Shown in pieces: positions 1 through 6,975 of a DNA stretch of 16,223 nucleotides. The DNA is taken from assembly GCA_947305825.1 (NCBI GenBank), contig CAMZET010000008.1, positions 1-16,223 on the forward strand. The letters are read 5' to 3'. This DNA comes from an uncultured Verrucomicrobiota bacterium. GTDB lineage: Bacteria > Verrucomicrobiota > Kiritimatiellia > RFP12 > UBA1067. The position numbers and the translations under genes were made by a program. How positions within the stretch are numbered: the stretch's first letter is position 1; every line of letters begins with the position of its first letter. The notes under the pieces are model-generated. The model made no database searches. It was not told where the DNA came from and saw only the letters and a list, made by a program, of their open reading frames with translations.

Positions 1-349
1 CGCGCTTGCCGCCGTGGAGGGAGCAGCCGATGCCGGACGGGAAGTTGTTGAGGGCGAATTCGTAGTCCTTGCCGGCGATGGAGCATTTTCCGCCGGCGAT
101 GCGGTTGGCTACGCGGCCGATGATGCAGCCCCAGTAGGGGTCGCCGCCGTCCCAGCCGGACGGGTCGTCGAAGCCGACCACCACGTCCTTCATGTTGCCG
201 TCGCGGTCGGGCGTGAAGAGGCGCACCACCTTGCCGCCGTAGTCGCTGACTTCGAGGACGACGCCGCCGGCGCCGCGCAGCGTGTACTTCTTCGCCTTCT
301 CTCCGTACTTCGTCGTTCCGAAGTCACTTACTTCAAACGATGGCTTCAT
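1..349 (-). CDS. galM: Aldose 1-epimerase (galactose mutarotase), N-terminal part, cut by window edge
   Basis: The first 116 codons of a GalM-family mutarotase are visible; the gene runs off the left edge. Family members interconvert the alpha and beta anomers of galactose and other aldoses in the cytoplasm, feeding the Leloir pathway. Visible family motifs are YTLRGAGG near residues 22-29, a YGGKVVRLFTPDRDG block at 37-51, the hallmark GRVANRIAGGK at 78-88, and N101-N102 followed by LHGG at 111-114. The catalytic His, Asp and Glu of the C-terminal half lie outside the window. The ATG at 347-349 is preceded by AAGGAG (358-363) at good spacing, and no signal peptide is seen. It follows ktrA on the same strand with a 65-nt gap. 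The family call is firm; the substrate is inferred. Confidence 0.9.
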   Translation of the reverse strand, partial: MKPSFEVSDFGTTKYGEKAKKYTLRGAGGVVLEVSDYGGKVVRLFTPDRDGNMKDVVVGFDDPSGWDGGDPYWGCIIGRVANRIAGGKCSIAGKDYEFALNNFPSGIGCSLHGGKR

Positions 350-371
350 GTTGCTTTCTCCTTGGTTTGGA

Positions 372-377
372 TTTATA
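372..377 (-). promoter_or_regulatory. Possible -10 element upstream of galM
   Basis: On the minus strand TATAAA lies 22 nt upstream of the galM start codon, in an AT-rich pocket between ktrA and galM. No good -35 hexamer is found 16-18 nt further upstream, so galM could instead be read through from ktrA. Confidence 0.3.
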
Positions 378-414
378 TCGGTGGTGAAAAATAATCTGCG
401 CCGTATGGCTGCCG

Positions 415-1077
415 TCAGTTTTCAAGCGAGTCGAGTTTCTTCGTTTCGCCGAAGACGATGAGCTTGTCGTCCTGGATGAGGACGTCGGTGGCGACCGGGA
501 TTAGGACCTTGCGCGGCTTTATGGGGTCTGTGGGGTCTGCGCGGCGGATGCAGAGGATGGTAAGGCCCGTGACGCGCCTGAAGTCGCTCTCGGCGAGGGT
601 CTTGCCGCGCAGGGCCTCCGGCACGTCCACCTCCGCGATGGAGTAGCCCTCGGAGACCTCGAGGAAGTCGATTATGTCGCCCTTGGCTATGGCGCGGGCG
701 AGGCGGTGGGCGGAGTCGCGGTCCGGATAGACCACGCTGTCGGCTCCGATACGGCGGAGGATTTTGCCGTGGAGTTCGCTCGCGGCCTTTGCCACGACGT
801 TCGGCACGCCGAGTTCCTTGCAGTTGGCGGTGGCCATGACGGAAGCCTCGACGTTGGAGCCGATGGCGACGACGACGAGGTCGCATTCGCCGAAGCCGGC
901 CTCTTCGAGGACGTGCGGCTGGGTGGCGTCGCCCTGCATGGCATTGACGAACTCGCTCGCGGTCTGCATGGCCGGGCGGTTGCGGTCGATGAGGACGACA
1001 TCCATGCCGGCATTGGCGAGGGATTCGGCGAGGGCGAGGCCGAAGCGGCCGGCGCCTATGATGCCGATGCGCTTCAC
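415..1077 (-). CDS. ktrA: Ktr/Trk potassium uptake regulatory subunit (RCK protein)
   Basis: This is a cytoplasmic gating subunit of a Ktr/Trk K+ uptake system. KtrA rings bind nucleotides (ATP/ADP, NAD) and control the membrane subunit KtrB. The 220-aa length fits a single RCK_N plus RCK_C protein. The N-terminal Rossmann fold shows G8-A-G-R-F-G13, and the acidic residue ending strand 2 is D31 in LIDRN. The sequence DLVVVAIGSN (66-75) continues the fold. Residues from about 137 match a TrkA_C domain. The start is GTG at 1075-1077, which overlaps the stop of the upstream ABC ATPase as GTGA, so translation is probably coupled. Its expected partner KtrB is encoded at 5642-6973, separated by four unrelated genes. 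The short single-RCK form favours KtrA over double-domain TrkA. Confidence 0.9.
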   Translation of the reverse strand: MKRIGIIGAGRFGLALAESLANAGMDVVLIDRNRPAMQTASEFVNAMQGDATQPHVLEEAGFGECDLVVVAIGSNVEASVMATANCKELGVPNVVAKAASELHGKILRRIGADSVVYPDRDSAHRLARAIAKGDIIDFLEVSEGYSIAEVDVPEALRGKTLAESDFRRVTGLTILCIRRADPTDPIKPRKVLIPVATDVLIQDDKLIVFGETKKLDSLEN

Positions 1078-1871
1078 GATTCGAGCTCCATCTTGCGCGC
1101 CTCGCGGATGAGCCCCTGCGAATACGGGTGCTTCGGGGCGGCGAAGAAGGCTGCCGGGTCGTCGGTCGTCTCGATGACGTGCCCGTTCTTCATGACGGCG
1201 AGCTTGGTGGCCATCTGGGATACGACGCCGAGGTCGTGGGTAATGAGGAGGACGCCGGAATTGGCGCGGTGCAAGGCTTTCATGAGGCGCAGCACCTGGG
1301 CCTGCACGGTGACGTCAAGCGCGGTGGTCGGTTCGTCGGCGATGACGAGTTCCGGACCGAGCATGAGCCCCATCGCAATCATGACGCGCTGCTGCATGCC
1401 GCCGGAAAGCTCGTGCGGGTACGCCTTGGCGGTCACTGGGACGTCGCGAATGCCGACCTTGCCGAGCCATTCGAGAGCCATTTCGCGCGCGGCGCGGGCG
1501 GTCATGTCTTCGTGCAGGAGAATCGTCTCGACGAGCTGGTCGCCGATGCGGTGCAGCGGGGAAAGCGAACCCATAGGGTCCTGGAAAATCACGCCGATTT
1601 TCTTGCCGCGCTTGGAGCGCAAGACCGGGAGGGGCATGGTCAGCGTGTCCTCGCCGTCGAGGAGGATTTTCCCCTTTGGATAGAAGGCGGGCGGGCTCGG
1701 CAGGAGCCTCGCGACGCTCATGGCGACGGAACTCTTGCCGCTGCCGGACTCGCCGACGACGCCCAAAACCTGCCCGCGGTCGAGCGAGAGGTTCACATCC
1801 ACAGCCGCTTCGTTGACTTCACCGTCGTCGTTGCGGAACGATACGCACAAATCTTCTATTTTCAGCAACAT
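1074..1871 (-). CDS. ABC transporter ATP-binding protein, OppD/DppD-like, short form
   Basis: This is an ATPase subunit of the peptide/nickel importer type. All core motifs are present: Walker A GESGSGKS (40-47), Q-loop Q97 in VIFQDP, signature LSGGMQQR (155-162), Walker B LVIADE (175-180), D-loop TALD and H212 in ITHDLG. The C-terminus has HPYSQGLI (248-255), the start of the oligopeptide-transporter C-terminal region, but the protein ends at 265 aa. Typical OppD/DppD proteins are about 320-340 aa, so most of that domain is missing. No permease, binding protein or second ATPase lies in the window, so its partners must be elsewhere. The ATG start at 1871 has no Shine-Dalgarno but follows a -10-like element by only 6 nt. 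Its stop overlaps the ktrA start. The family is certain and the substrate unknown. Confidence 0.88.
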   Translation of the reverse strand: MLLKIEDLCVSFRNDDGEVNEAAVDVNLSLDRGQVLGVVGESGSGKSSVAMSVARLLPSPPAFYPKGKILLDGEDTLTMPLPVLRSKRGKKIGVIFQDPMGSLSPLHRIGDQLVETILLHEDMTARAAREMALEWLGKVGIRDVPVTAKAYPHELSGGMQQRVMIAMGLMLGPELVIADEPTTALDVTVQAQVLRLMKALHRANSGVLLITHDLGVVSQMATKLAVMKNGHVIETTDDPAAFFAAPKHPYSQGLIREARKMELES

Positions 1872-1877
1872 GGTGTT

Positions 1878-1906
1878 ATTTTACCATTAATTCGTCGGTC
1901 TTGCAC
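1878..1906 (-). promoter_or_regulatory. Putative promoter of the ABC ATPase gene, probably leaderless
   Basis: On the minus strand GTGCAA (1901-1906), a 17-nt spacer and TAAAAT (1878-1883) are seen, with TGG just before the -10 forming an extended -10. The start codon begins 6 nt after the hexamer, so transcription would begin at or next to the A of ATG. There is no ribosome-binding site in between. The same GTGCAA-17-TAtAAT layout occurs inside ispE at 12222-12250. Confidence 0.5.
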
Positions 1907-1911
1907 GGCGG

Positions 1912-1929
1912 GGCGGCACGGGCGCCGCC
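1912..1929 (-). terminator. GC hairpin after gmk, possible terminator or attenuator
   Basis: GGCGGC and GCCGCC form a perfect 6-bp stem with a 6-nt loop, just after the gmk stop and before the promoter of the ABC gene. There is no T-run behind it, so it is at best an atypical terminator. Confidence 0.25.
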
Positions 1930-1935
1930 GCGACG

Positions 1936-2535
1936 CTACATCCGCCCGCTAAGGGCGTCTATCAAATCGCAAAGTCTCTTGAAGCAGTGGCCGAGGTCGT
2001 CGTTCGTCACGCGGTACATGTATTCGCCGGCGCGCTCCATCTCCCCTTCCGCGTTGGCGAGGCGGCGCTCGATGACCTCGGCGCTGTCCGTCCCGCGCTT
2101 TTCCAGACGCTCGCGCAGCTCTTCCATCGACGGCGGCGAGATGAAGATATCGACGTAGCCGATTTTCAGCGGGTCGGTGTTGGGCAGGGCGCGGACGTAT
2201 TCGCGCACTTTCGCCGCGCCTTGCACGTCGATGTCGAGCACCATCGAATTGCCCTCAGCCAGGACTTCCTCTATCGGCGCGCGAAGCGTGCCGTAGTAGT
2301 TGCCGTGCACGAGGGCGTGTTCGAGGAAAGCCCCCTCGCCGAGAAGCGTCTCGAAACGCTCCCGGCTGAGGAAGTGGTAGTCCAGCCCGTCCTCCTCCTC
2401 GCCACGCGGCTCGCGCGTCGTGCACGATATCGAATAGACTATGTCGTGGTACTCCTGGAGCAGCATGTCGATAAGCGTCGATTTGCCACAGCCGGAAGGA
2501 GCCGAGAGGACGAGGAAGAGGGGCTTTGTCTTCAT
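1936..2535 (-). CDS. gmk: Guanylate kinase
   Basis: Guanylate kinase converts GMP and ATP to GDP and ADP, an essential cytoplasmic step in GTP and dGTP supply. The start used here gives 199 aa, close to the usual ~205. The P-loop is APSGCGKST near residue 11. The GMP-binding block SISCTTREPRGEEEDGLDYHF is intact, as are EHALVHGNYYGT and VLDIDVQGA. The lid arginines appear in RERLEKRGTDS and ERRLANAEGEM. The ATG at 2533-2535 places the P-loop at the normal distance from the N-terminus. A GTG at 2557-2559 would add eight residues and cannot be excluded. Neither start has a clear Shine-Dalgarno. The gene begins 37 nt after the symporter stop on the same strand and is probably co-transcribed with it. 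Confidence 0.95.
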   Translation of the reverse strand: MKTKPLFLVLSAPSGCGKSTLIDMLLQEYHDIVYSISCTTREPRGEEEDGLDYHFLSRERFETLLGEGAFLEHALVHGNYYGTLRAPIEEVLAEGNSMVLDIDVQGAAKVREYVRALPNTDPLKIGYVDIFISPPSMEELRERLEKRGTDSAEVIERRLANAEGEMERAGEYMYRVTNDDLGHCFKRLCDLIDALSGRM

Positions 2536-2572
2536 TTTGGTTTGGTTGCGCTCGCGCACACGCGCCGGAATG

Positions 2573-5110
2573 CTACTTCTTGAGGGTCTTCAAGGTGAGG
2601 CCGGTGAGGTCGCGTCCCTTCTCGCGGATGACGAAGGAGAGGACCCACGCGACGACGACGCAGACGACGAGGCCGATGCCGCCCAGCAGGAACGGATGGA
2701 ACTTGAAGCCGAACACCTGGCAGCCGAGGGCTTTGCAAGTGAAGCACACGACGTAGTTGGCGGTAAGGCCGAGGACGGCGGCGATGCCCTTGACGCGCGG
2801 CATGAACACGCCCATGAAGAAGAGGCCCGTCAAGCCGGCGGTGAGCATCGCGATGAACTCCTGGAAGTTGTCGAAGAGCGCGCGCGACTCCATCCTGGCG
2901 AGCGACAGGGCCGCGAGGATGCCGAGAATGCCTACGACATAGGTGCAAATCTGCCCGGCGCGTATCTGCGCCTTGCCGGGAATGCCGGGACGGAAGCGCT
3001 TGATGAAGTCGGTCACGACTGCGGTCGAGGCGGACGAGAGGTTGGCCGAGAGCGTCGAAATCGTCGCGGCGAAGATGGCCGCAATCACGAGGCCGGCGAG
3101 CCACCACGGCAGTTCCACCGCCATGAATATCGGAAACACCGAGTCGGACTTGGGCATCGTGACGTCCATCATGGCCGGATTGGTGCGGTAGTGCGTGAAG
3201 AGCGCCGTGCCGATGCCGTAGAAAATCACGGACGCGAGGACGCTCATGACGCCGTTGAACCAGATGGAGCGCTTCGTCGCGTTTTCGTCAGGCGTCGCTA
3301 TGTAGCGCTGGATGACGCACTGGTCGGACGTGTAGCTCGAGAGGTTGGCGACGACGCCCTGGACGAGAATCACCCAGAGGACCGGCTGCGAAAGAACCCA
3401 GCGGAAGTCCCACATCGTCGTCTTTCCGCTGGCGGTAGCGACGTTCCAGAAAGTGGCCATGTGGGCGCCTTCGGGACCGGTCTTGACGATGAGGATGATG
3501 AGCACGGCGAGCGCGCCGCCGAGAAGCACGATGCCCTGGACGAAGTCGGACCAGATTACGGCCTCGAGGCCGCCGAGCGAGCAGTAAATCATCGTCAGGA
3601 TGCCGCAGATGAGGATGCAGGCGTCGATGGACACGCCGGTGACGGCGTTGAGCGCGATGGCCGGCAAGAGCGTCACGACCGCGACGCGGCACACCATGAA
3701 CACGACGAACGCCGCCGAGCCGAAGAGCCTGACGCCGAGGTTGAAGCGCTTTTCCAGGTATTCGTAGGCCGAGGTGATGCCGAGACGGCAGAAGAACGGC
3801 AGGTAGTAGAAGATGGCGACGGGCGCAATCGCGAAGATGCAGATGGCCATCGGGAAGTAGCGCCAGTCGGAGAGGTAGGCCTGCGTCGGGATGGCGATGA
3901 AGGTGATGGACGAAAGCATCGTCGCGAAGATACTCATGCCGGCGACGTACCACGGGATGCGGTTGCCGCCGCGGAAGTAGTCGTTCTCGTCCTTCTTCTT
4001 GAGGATGAAGAAGAGGGCCATGGCGACCATCAAGCAGGCGTAGAGGGCGACGACGAGCCAGGCCTTGGCGCCGAACTTGGCGTCCTTGCGGAAGCTGGCG
4101 GCGGAGACGGAGGCTGTGCGGGTGGCTGGGGCGACCTCGCCGCCGGCGATAAGGAGGAGGTAGTCGCCTGGGGTCTTGCCGGGCTTGATGGCGACGGCGG
4201 CGCCGCAGCGCGGGCTGTCGCCCTCTGCAATCTGGCCGTATTCGCACCAGGCGTCGGTGACGGCGTTGTAGGCGAGGATGGAGCGCTGCCAGCCGAGGCG
4301 GGCGGGGTCGGTTTCCTGGGAGCCTGCGACGGCGCGGGCAATCCAGCCTTCGGCGCCGAAGCCGCCCACGAGCAGGATGTGCTGGTGGCCGCTAGGCACG
4401 AAAGACGCGCCTATCGTGGTGACCGCGCCATCCGTCGGCGCGAGTTCGACCCAGCGGTTTTCGGCGATTACGTAGCCGTAGCCGTCGTGGAGCGGGAGTT
4501 TGGTGGCGAGGTCGAAGCCGCCGTATACGACGAGGCGCTTTTCCTTCTGGTCGCCGTTCTGCACGGCCGCGACGTGCTGCGAACGCGCGGGGCCGGGGAT
4601 TTCGCCGACCTCGGTCCAGGCCGGCGAGCTGGCCGCAACGTCAATCGAGTAGACCTTCTTGGAGGCGACGACGAAGACGCGCGAGCCGTCTGCGGCCGCC
4701 GCGCCCATCGAAACGGGCTCCGGCAGCGGAGGAAGAGCCTTCGTCTCGCCGCCAGTCAGGATGCAGGCGTCGGAAAAGACCTGCGAACCGTCGGTGCCGC
4801 CGGCCGCGAACACGCCGCCGGGAACCTCGCACGACACGCCCTCGGCAACAGCGCGAGGCAGCGTCCCCGCCGCGTTCCACGTCCCGTTCGCGTCGCGCAC
4901 GTACACGGCGCTGGAGTAGGTCTTCACTCCGTCCGCGAAGTCGGAACCGCCCGCGAACAGAAACGACCCGTCCGGCAAAAAGCCGCTGAACGGCCTCGCC
5001 GCCTTGGCCGGCATTGTCTCCGGCGCTTTCCACTCAACTGCCACCGGCGTGGCGCTGGCCGTCGAAACCGCCGCCAGCACAACCGCCGCATACGCTGTCA
5101 ACTTTCGCAT
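2573..5110 (-). CDS. Fusion of NanM-like kelch mutarotase and SSS-family Na+/solute symporter (probable sialic acid)
   Basis: The 845-aa protein has three parts. Residues 1-20 are a signal peptide ending ASA. Residues ~24-335 form a kelch-like beta-propeller with recurring GG motifs (FLFAGGSDF, VFAAGGTDG, LVVYGGFD, HILLVGGFG, LLLIAGGEV). Residues ~347-830 form a sodium:solute symporter with DYFRGGNRIP (377-386), FATMLSSITF (395-404), YYLPFFCRLGITSAYEYLE (435-453), R475 in CRVAVVT, GGLEAVIWSDFVQG (513-526) and a Ser-rich TISTLSANLSSAST helix (683-696) typical of the Na2 site. The blade order resembles E. coli NanM cyclically permuted: the FAGG..F blade is C-terminal in NanM but N-terminal here. 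The symporter half strongly resembles SiaT sialic-acid transporters as I recall them. Inference: a periplasmic mutarotase tethered to a Na+/sialate importer. An ATG preceded by AGGAG (5116-5120) supports the start. Confidence 0.85.
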   Translation of the reverse strand: MRKLTAYAAVVLAAVSTASATPVAVEWKAPETMPAKAARPFSGFLPDGSFLFAGGSDFADGVKTYSSAVYVRDANGTWNAAGTLPRAVAEGVSCEVPGGVFAAGGTDGSQVFSDACILTGGETKALPPLPEPVSMGAAAADGSRVFVVASKKVYSIDVAASSPAWTEVGEIPGPARSQHVAAVQNGDQKEKRLVVYGGFDLATKLPLHDGYGYVIAENRWVELAPTDGAVTTIGASFVPSGHQHILLVGGFGAEGWIARAVAGSQETDPARLGWQRSILAYNAVTDAWCEYGQIAEGDSPRCGAAVAIKPGKTPGDYLLLIAGGEVAPATRTASVSAASFRKDAKFGAKAWLVVALYACLMVAMALFFILKKKDENDYFRGGNRIPWYVAGMSIFATMLSSITFIAIPTQAYLSDWRYFPMAICIFAIAPVAIFYYLPFFCRLGITSAYEYLEKRFNLGVRLFGSAAFVVFMVCRVAVVTLLPAIALNAVTGVSIDACILICGILTMIYCSLGGLEAVIWSDFVQGIVLLGGALAVLIILIVKTGPEGAHMATFWNVATASGKTTMWDFRWVLSQPVLWVILVQGVVANLSSYTSDQCVIQRYIATPDENATKRSIWFNGVMSVLASVIFYGIGTALFTHYRTNPAMMDVTMPKSDSVFPIFMAVELPWWLAGLVIAAIFAATISTLSANLSSASTAVVTDFIKRFRPGIPGKAQIRAGQICTYVVGILGILAALSLARMESRALFDNFQEFIAMLTAGLTGLFFMGVFMPRVKGIAAVLGLTANYVVCFTCKALGCQVFGFKFHPFLLGGIGLVVCVVVAWVLSFVIREKGRDLTGLTLKTLKK

Positions 5111-5144
5111 TGCTTCTCCTGCTTGAGGTTCTAGGTTTGGATAT

Positions 5145-5153
5145 AGTATACCA
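5145..5153 (-). promoter_or_regulatory. Extended -10 promoter of the symporter gene
   Basis: On the minus strand TGGTATACT reads as an extended -10 (TGn plus TATACT), 34 nt upstream of the symporter ATG. No -35 match is found at 16-18 nt. The same 9-mer occurs before the aminotransferase gene at 8809-8817, which supports it as a real promoter element. Confidence 0.5.
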
Positions 5154-5177
5154 TATTCCGACGATTTATGCCTGACG

Positions 5178-5193
5178 GCGCCGCTGCCGGCGC
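5178..5193 (-). terminator. GC hairpin after fucU, weak terminator candidate
   Basis: GCGCCG-CTGC-CGGCGC is a perfect 6-bp stem with a 4-nt loop. It starts 10 nt after the fucU stop and lies just upstream of the symporter promoter. It is not followed by a T-run, so termination is uncertain. Confidence 0.3.
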
Positions 5194-5203
5194 GAGGCCG
5201 AAG

Positions 5204-5617
5204 TCAAGGCGTGACGCCCTTCTTGAGGATGACGTTGCCGTATTTGCGGCGTTCGCCCGTCACGACGACGGCAAAAGCCTTCTTCGCCCGCTCGTAGAAC
5301 GCATAACGCTCCATGCGCTCGATTTCGCCTTGGTAGCCGAGCGCTTCGCGGTACGAGCGTTCGACGTCCGGGTCGAGTTCGTCGCCGGGCACCGCCTCCA
5401 TCATCACTACCGGCGTCGCGTAAGCGTCGAGCTCGAACAGCGGGATGACGCCGCCCAGCAGCGCCGCTGCGGGGATGCCGTCCGCCCTCAAAACGCGCGC
5501 ATTCATCGAGTGCGCCGGGAAATGCGCGTCGCTGAACACGATTTCGTCGCCGTGCCCCATTTCGTCGAGGGTCTTGAGAAGTTCCGGCGAAACGAGCGGT
5601 GATATTCCTTTTAGCAT
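5204..5617 (-). CDS. fucU: L-fucose mutarotase, RbsD/FucU family
   Basis: FucU interconverts the anomers of L-fucose (some members also act on ribose) and so speeds entry into the fucose pathway; it acts in the cytoplasm. The 137 aa match the family's ~140. The N-terminus [14 protein letters not shown] and the active-site stretch [16 protein letters not shown] give the conserved His22 and Asp30. The C-terminus [15 protein letters not shown] and [11 protein letters not shown] carries the conserved Tyr126 and Asn128. These C-terminal features favour fucose mutarotase over ribose pyranase RbsD. The ATG is preceded by a strong AAGGAGG (5623-5629). The gene lies 24 nt after ktrB and is probably the last gene of the pal-tat-ktrB run. 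No fucose isomerase, kinase or aldolase is present here. Confidence 0.93.
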   Translation of the reverse strand: MLKGISPLVSPELLKTLDEMGHGDEIVFSDAHFPAHSMNARVLRADGIPAAALLGGVIPLFELDAYATPVVMMEAVPGDELDPDVERSYREALGYQGEIERMERYAFYERAKKAFAVVVTGERRKYGNVILKKGVTP

Positions 5618-5641
5618 GTGTTCCTCCTTGTTGTTATTGCG

Positions 5642-6973
5642 TCAGCCGACGACGAGTTCCTCGCTCGGGTATCGAATGTGGCTTTTTGCCTCGCGGTCGC
5701 CTATGAGCATGACAACGGAAAGCGCGCCGAGGCGCCCGATGAACATCCCGGCCATTATGACGGCCTTGCCGGCGGCCGAAAGGCTCGCCGTGGTGTCGCC
5801 CACGGAAAGCCCGGTCGTCGTCACGGCAGACACCGCCTCGAAGACCAGCGCGTCAAGGGCGATGCCGCTTTGCGACTCCGTCGCAAACAGGAAGCCCGTC
5901 ACAATCACTATGAAGGAGAGCAGCGCGACGGCGATGACTATCGACTCGCGGACGATGTCGGTGGAGATGACGCGGCGCGAGATGACCGTTTCGGTGGCGC
6001 CGCGGCACATGGCGGTAATGGTGTAGACGAGGACGGCGAACGTCGTGACCTTTATGCCGGCGGCGGCCGAGCCGGGTGCGCCGCCTATCACCATCAGCAC
6101 CTCGTAGACAAGGCGGGTTAGCGGCTTCAAGGATTCCGTCGGGACTACGCAGTAGCCGCAAGTGCGCGGCGTCACCGCCTGGTAGAAGCCGACCCAAAGC
6201 TTCTGGGCGTTGCCGAAGGAGGCCAGCGCGCCGTTCCATTCGAGGACGAGCACGGCGACGTAGGCGACAAGGAGCAGATACGCCGAAACGCGGAGGACGA
6301 CGCGGGTGTGCATGGAAAGGCGGCCTGCCGCGCCGCCGCGAGTGCGCAGAAACTTGAAGGTGCAAAGATTGTATATGACGAGGAACCCGATGCCGCCCAG
6401 TATCGTCTCGAGCGCGAGTATCATGAGCACCGCCGGCTCGCCGGCGAACGTGGCCAGCGACCCCGGCAGTATGCCGAACCCGGCGTTGCAGAATCCCATC
6501 ACCGAATAGAAAATCGACAAATACAGCGCATCGTCCGCAAACAGCGTCTTGAAGCGGCACCAGAGCGCGGCGGCGCCGGCGGCCTCGATGAACAGCATGG
6601 AGCCGACAACCCAGCATATCAGGCCGCGCAAACCCTGCACCTGCGCCACGCCGTATGCGTTCATCAGAGAGAATTCCCTCGCGAGCGACAGCCGCCGCCC
6701 TATCGCGACAAGCAGAAACGTCCCGCACGTCATCAATCCGAGACAGCCGATTTCCACAAGCACGAGCAGCGCGACCTGCCCGAAGCGCGTGTATTCCGCC
6801 GCAATGTCGACTATCGAAAGCCCCGTCACGCAGACGGCGGAAAACGCCGTGAACAACGCGCCCTGCCAGTTTCCCCATTCGTGCGCGTTGCGCGAAAACG
6901 GCGAAGCAAGGACAAGAGCGCCTAGAGCAATCAGCGCAAGAAAGCCCAGCGCGACTGAAGCCCTGCTCTTCAT
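5642..6973 (-). CDS. ktrB: Potassium uptake channel subunit, KtrB/TrkH family
   Basis: This inner-membrane K+-translocating subunit works with the RCK ring KtrA. From the ATG at 6971-6973 it is 443 aa with many hydrophobic helices. The four pore loops of the M1-P-M2 repeats are visible, each with its filter glycine: TAFSAVCVTGLS (G51), MGFCNAGFGI (G165), QAVTPRTCGYC (G273) and SAVTTTGLSVGD (G388). IGGAPGSAAAGIKVTTF (296-312) matches the conserved family block after the third loop. The third loop is unusual in having RTCGYC where RTAGF is common. A longer in-frame reading to 7024 would overlap tatC and lacks support. The chosen start lies 2 nt after the tatC stop and has no clear Shine-Dalgarno, so coupling is likely. 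KtrA is not adjacent but lies at 415-1077. Confidence 0.92.
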   Translation of the reverse strand: MKSRASVALGFLALIALGALVLASPFSRNAHEWGNWQGALFTAFSAVCVTGLSIVDIAAEYTRFGQVALLVLVEIGCLGLMTCGTFLLVAIGRRLSLAREFSLMNAYGVAQVQGLRGLICWVVGSMLFIEAAGAAALWCRFKTLFADDALYLSIFYSVMGFCNAGFGILPGSLATFAGEPAVLMILALETILGGIGFLVIYNLCTFKFLRTRGGAAGRLSMHTRVVLRVSAYLLLVAYVAVLVLEWNGALASFGNAQKLWVGFYQAVTPRTCGYCVVPTESLKPLTRLVYEVLMVIGGAPGSAAAGIKVTTFAVLVYTITAMCRGATETVISRRVISTDIVRESIVIAVALLSFIVIVTGFLFATESQSGIALDALVFEAVSAVTTTGLSVGDTTASLSAAGKAVIMAGMFIGRLGALSVVMLIGDREAKSHIRYPSEELVVG

Positions 6974-6975
6974 GG

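Noticed and set aside
2441..5134. Plus-strand open frame of 897 codons opposite the symporter gene
   Set aside because: It is antisense to a protein with clear domains and motifs, is highly charged (Arg, His, Asp, Glu) in the way shadow frames of GC-rich genes are, and has no start signal.
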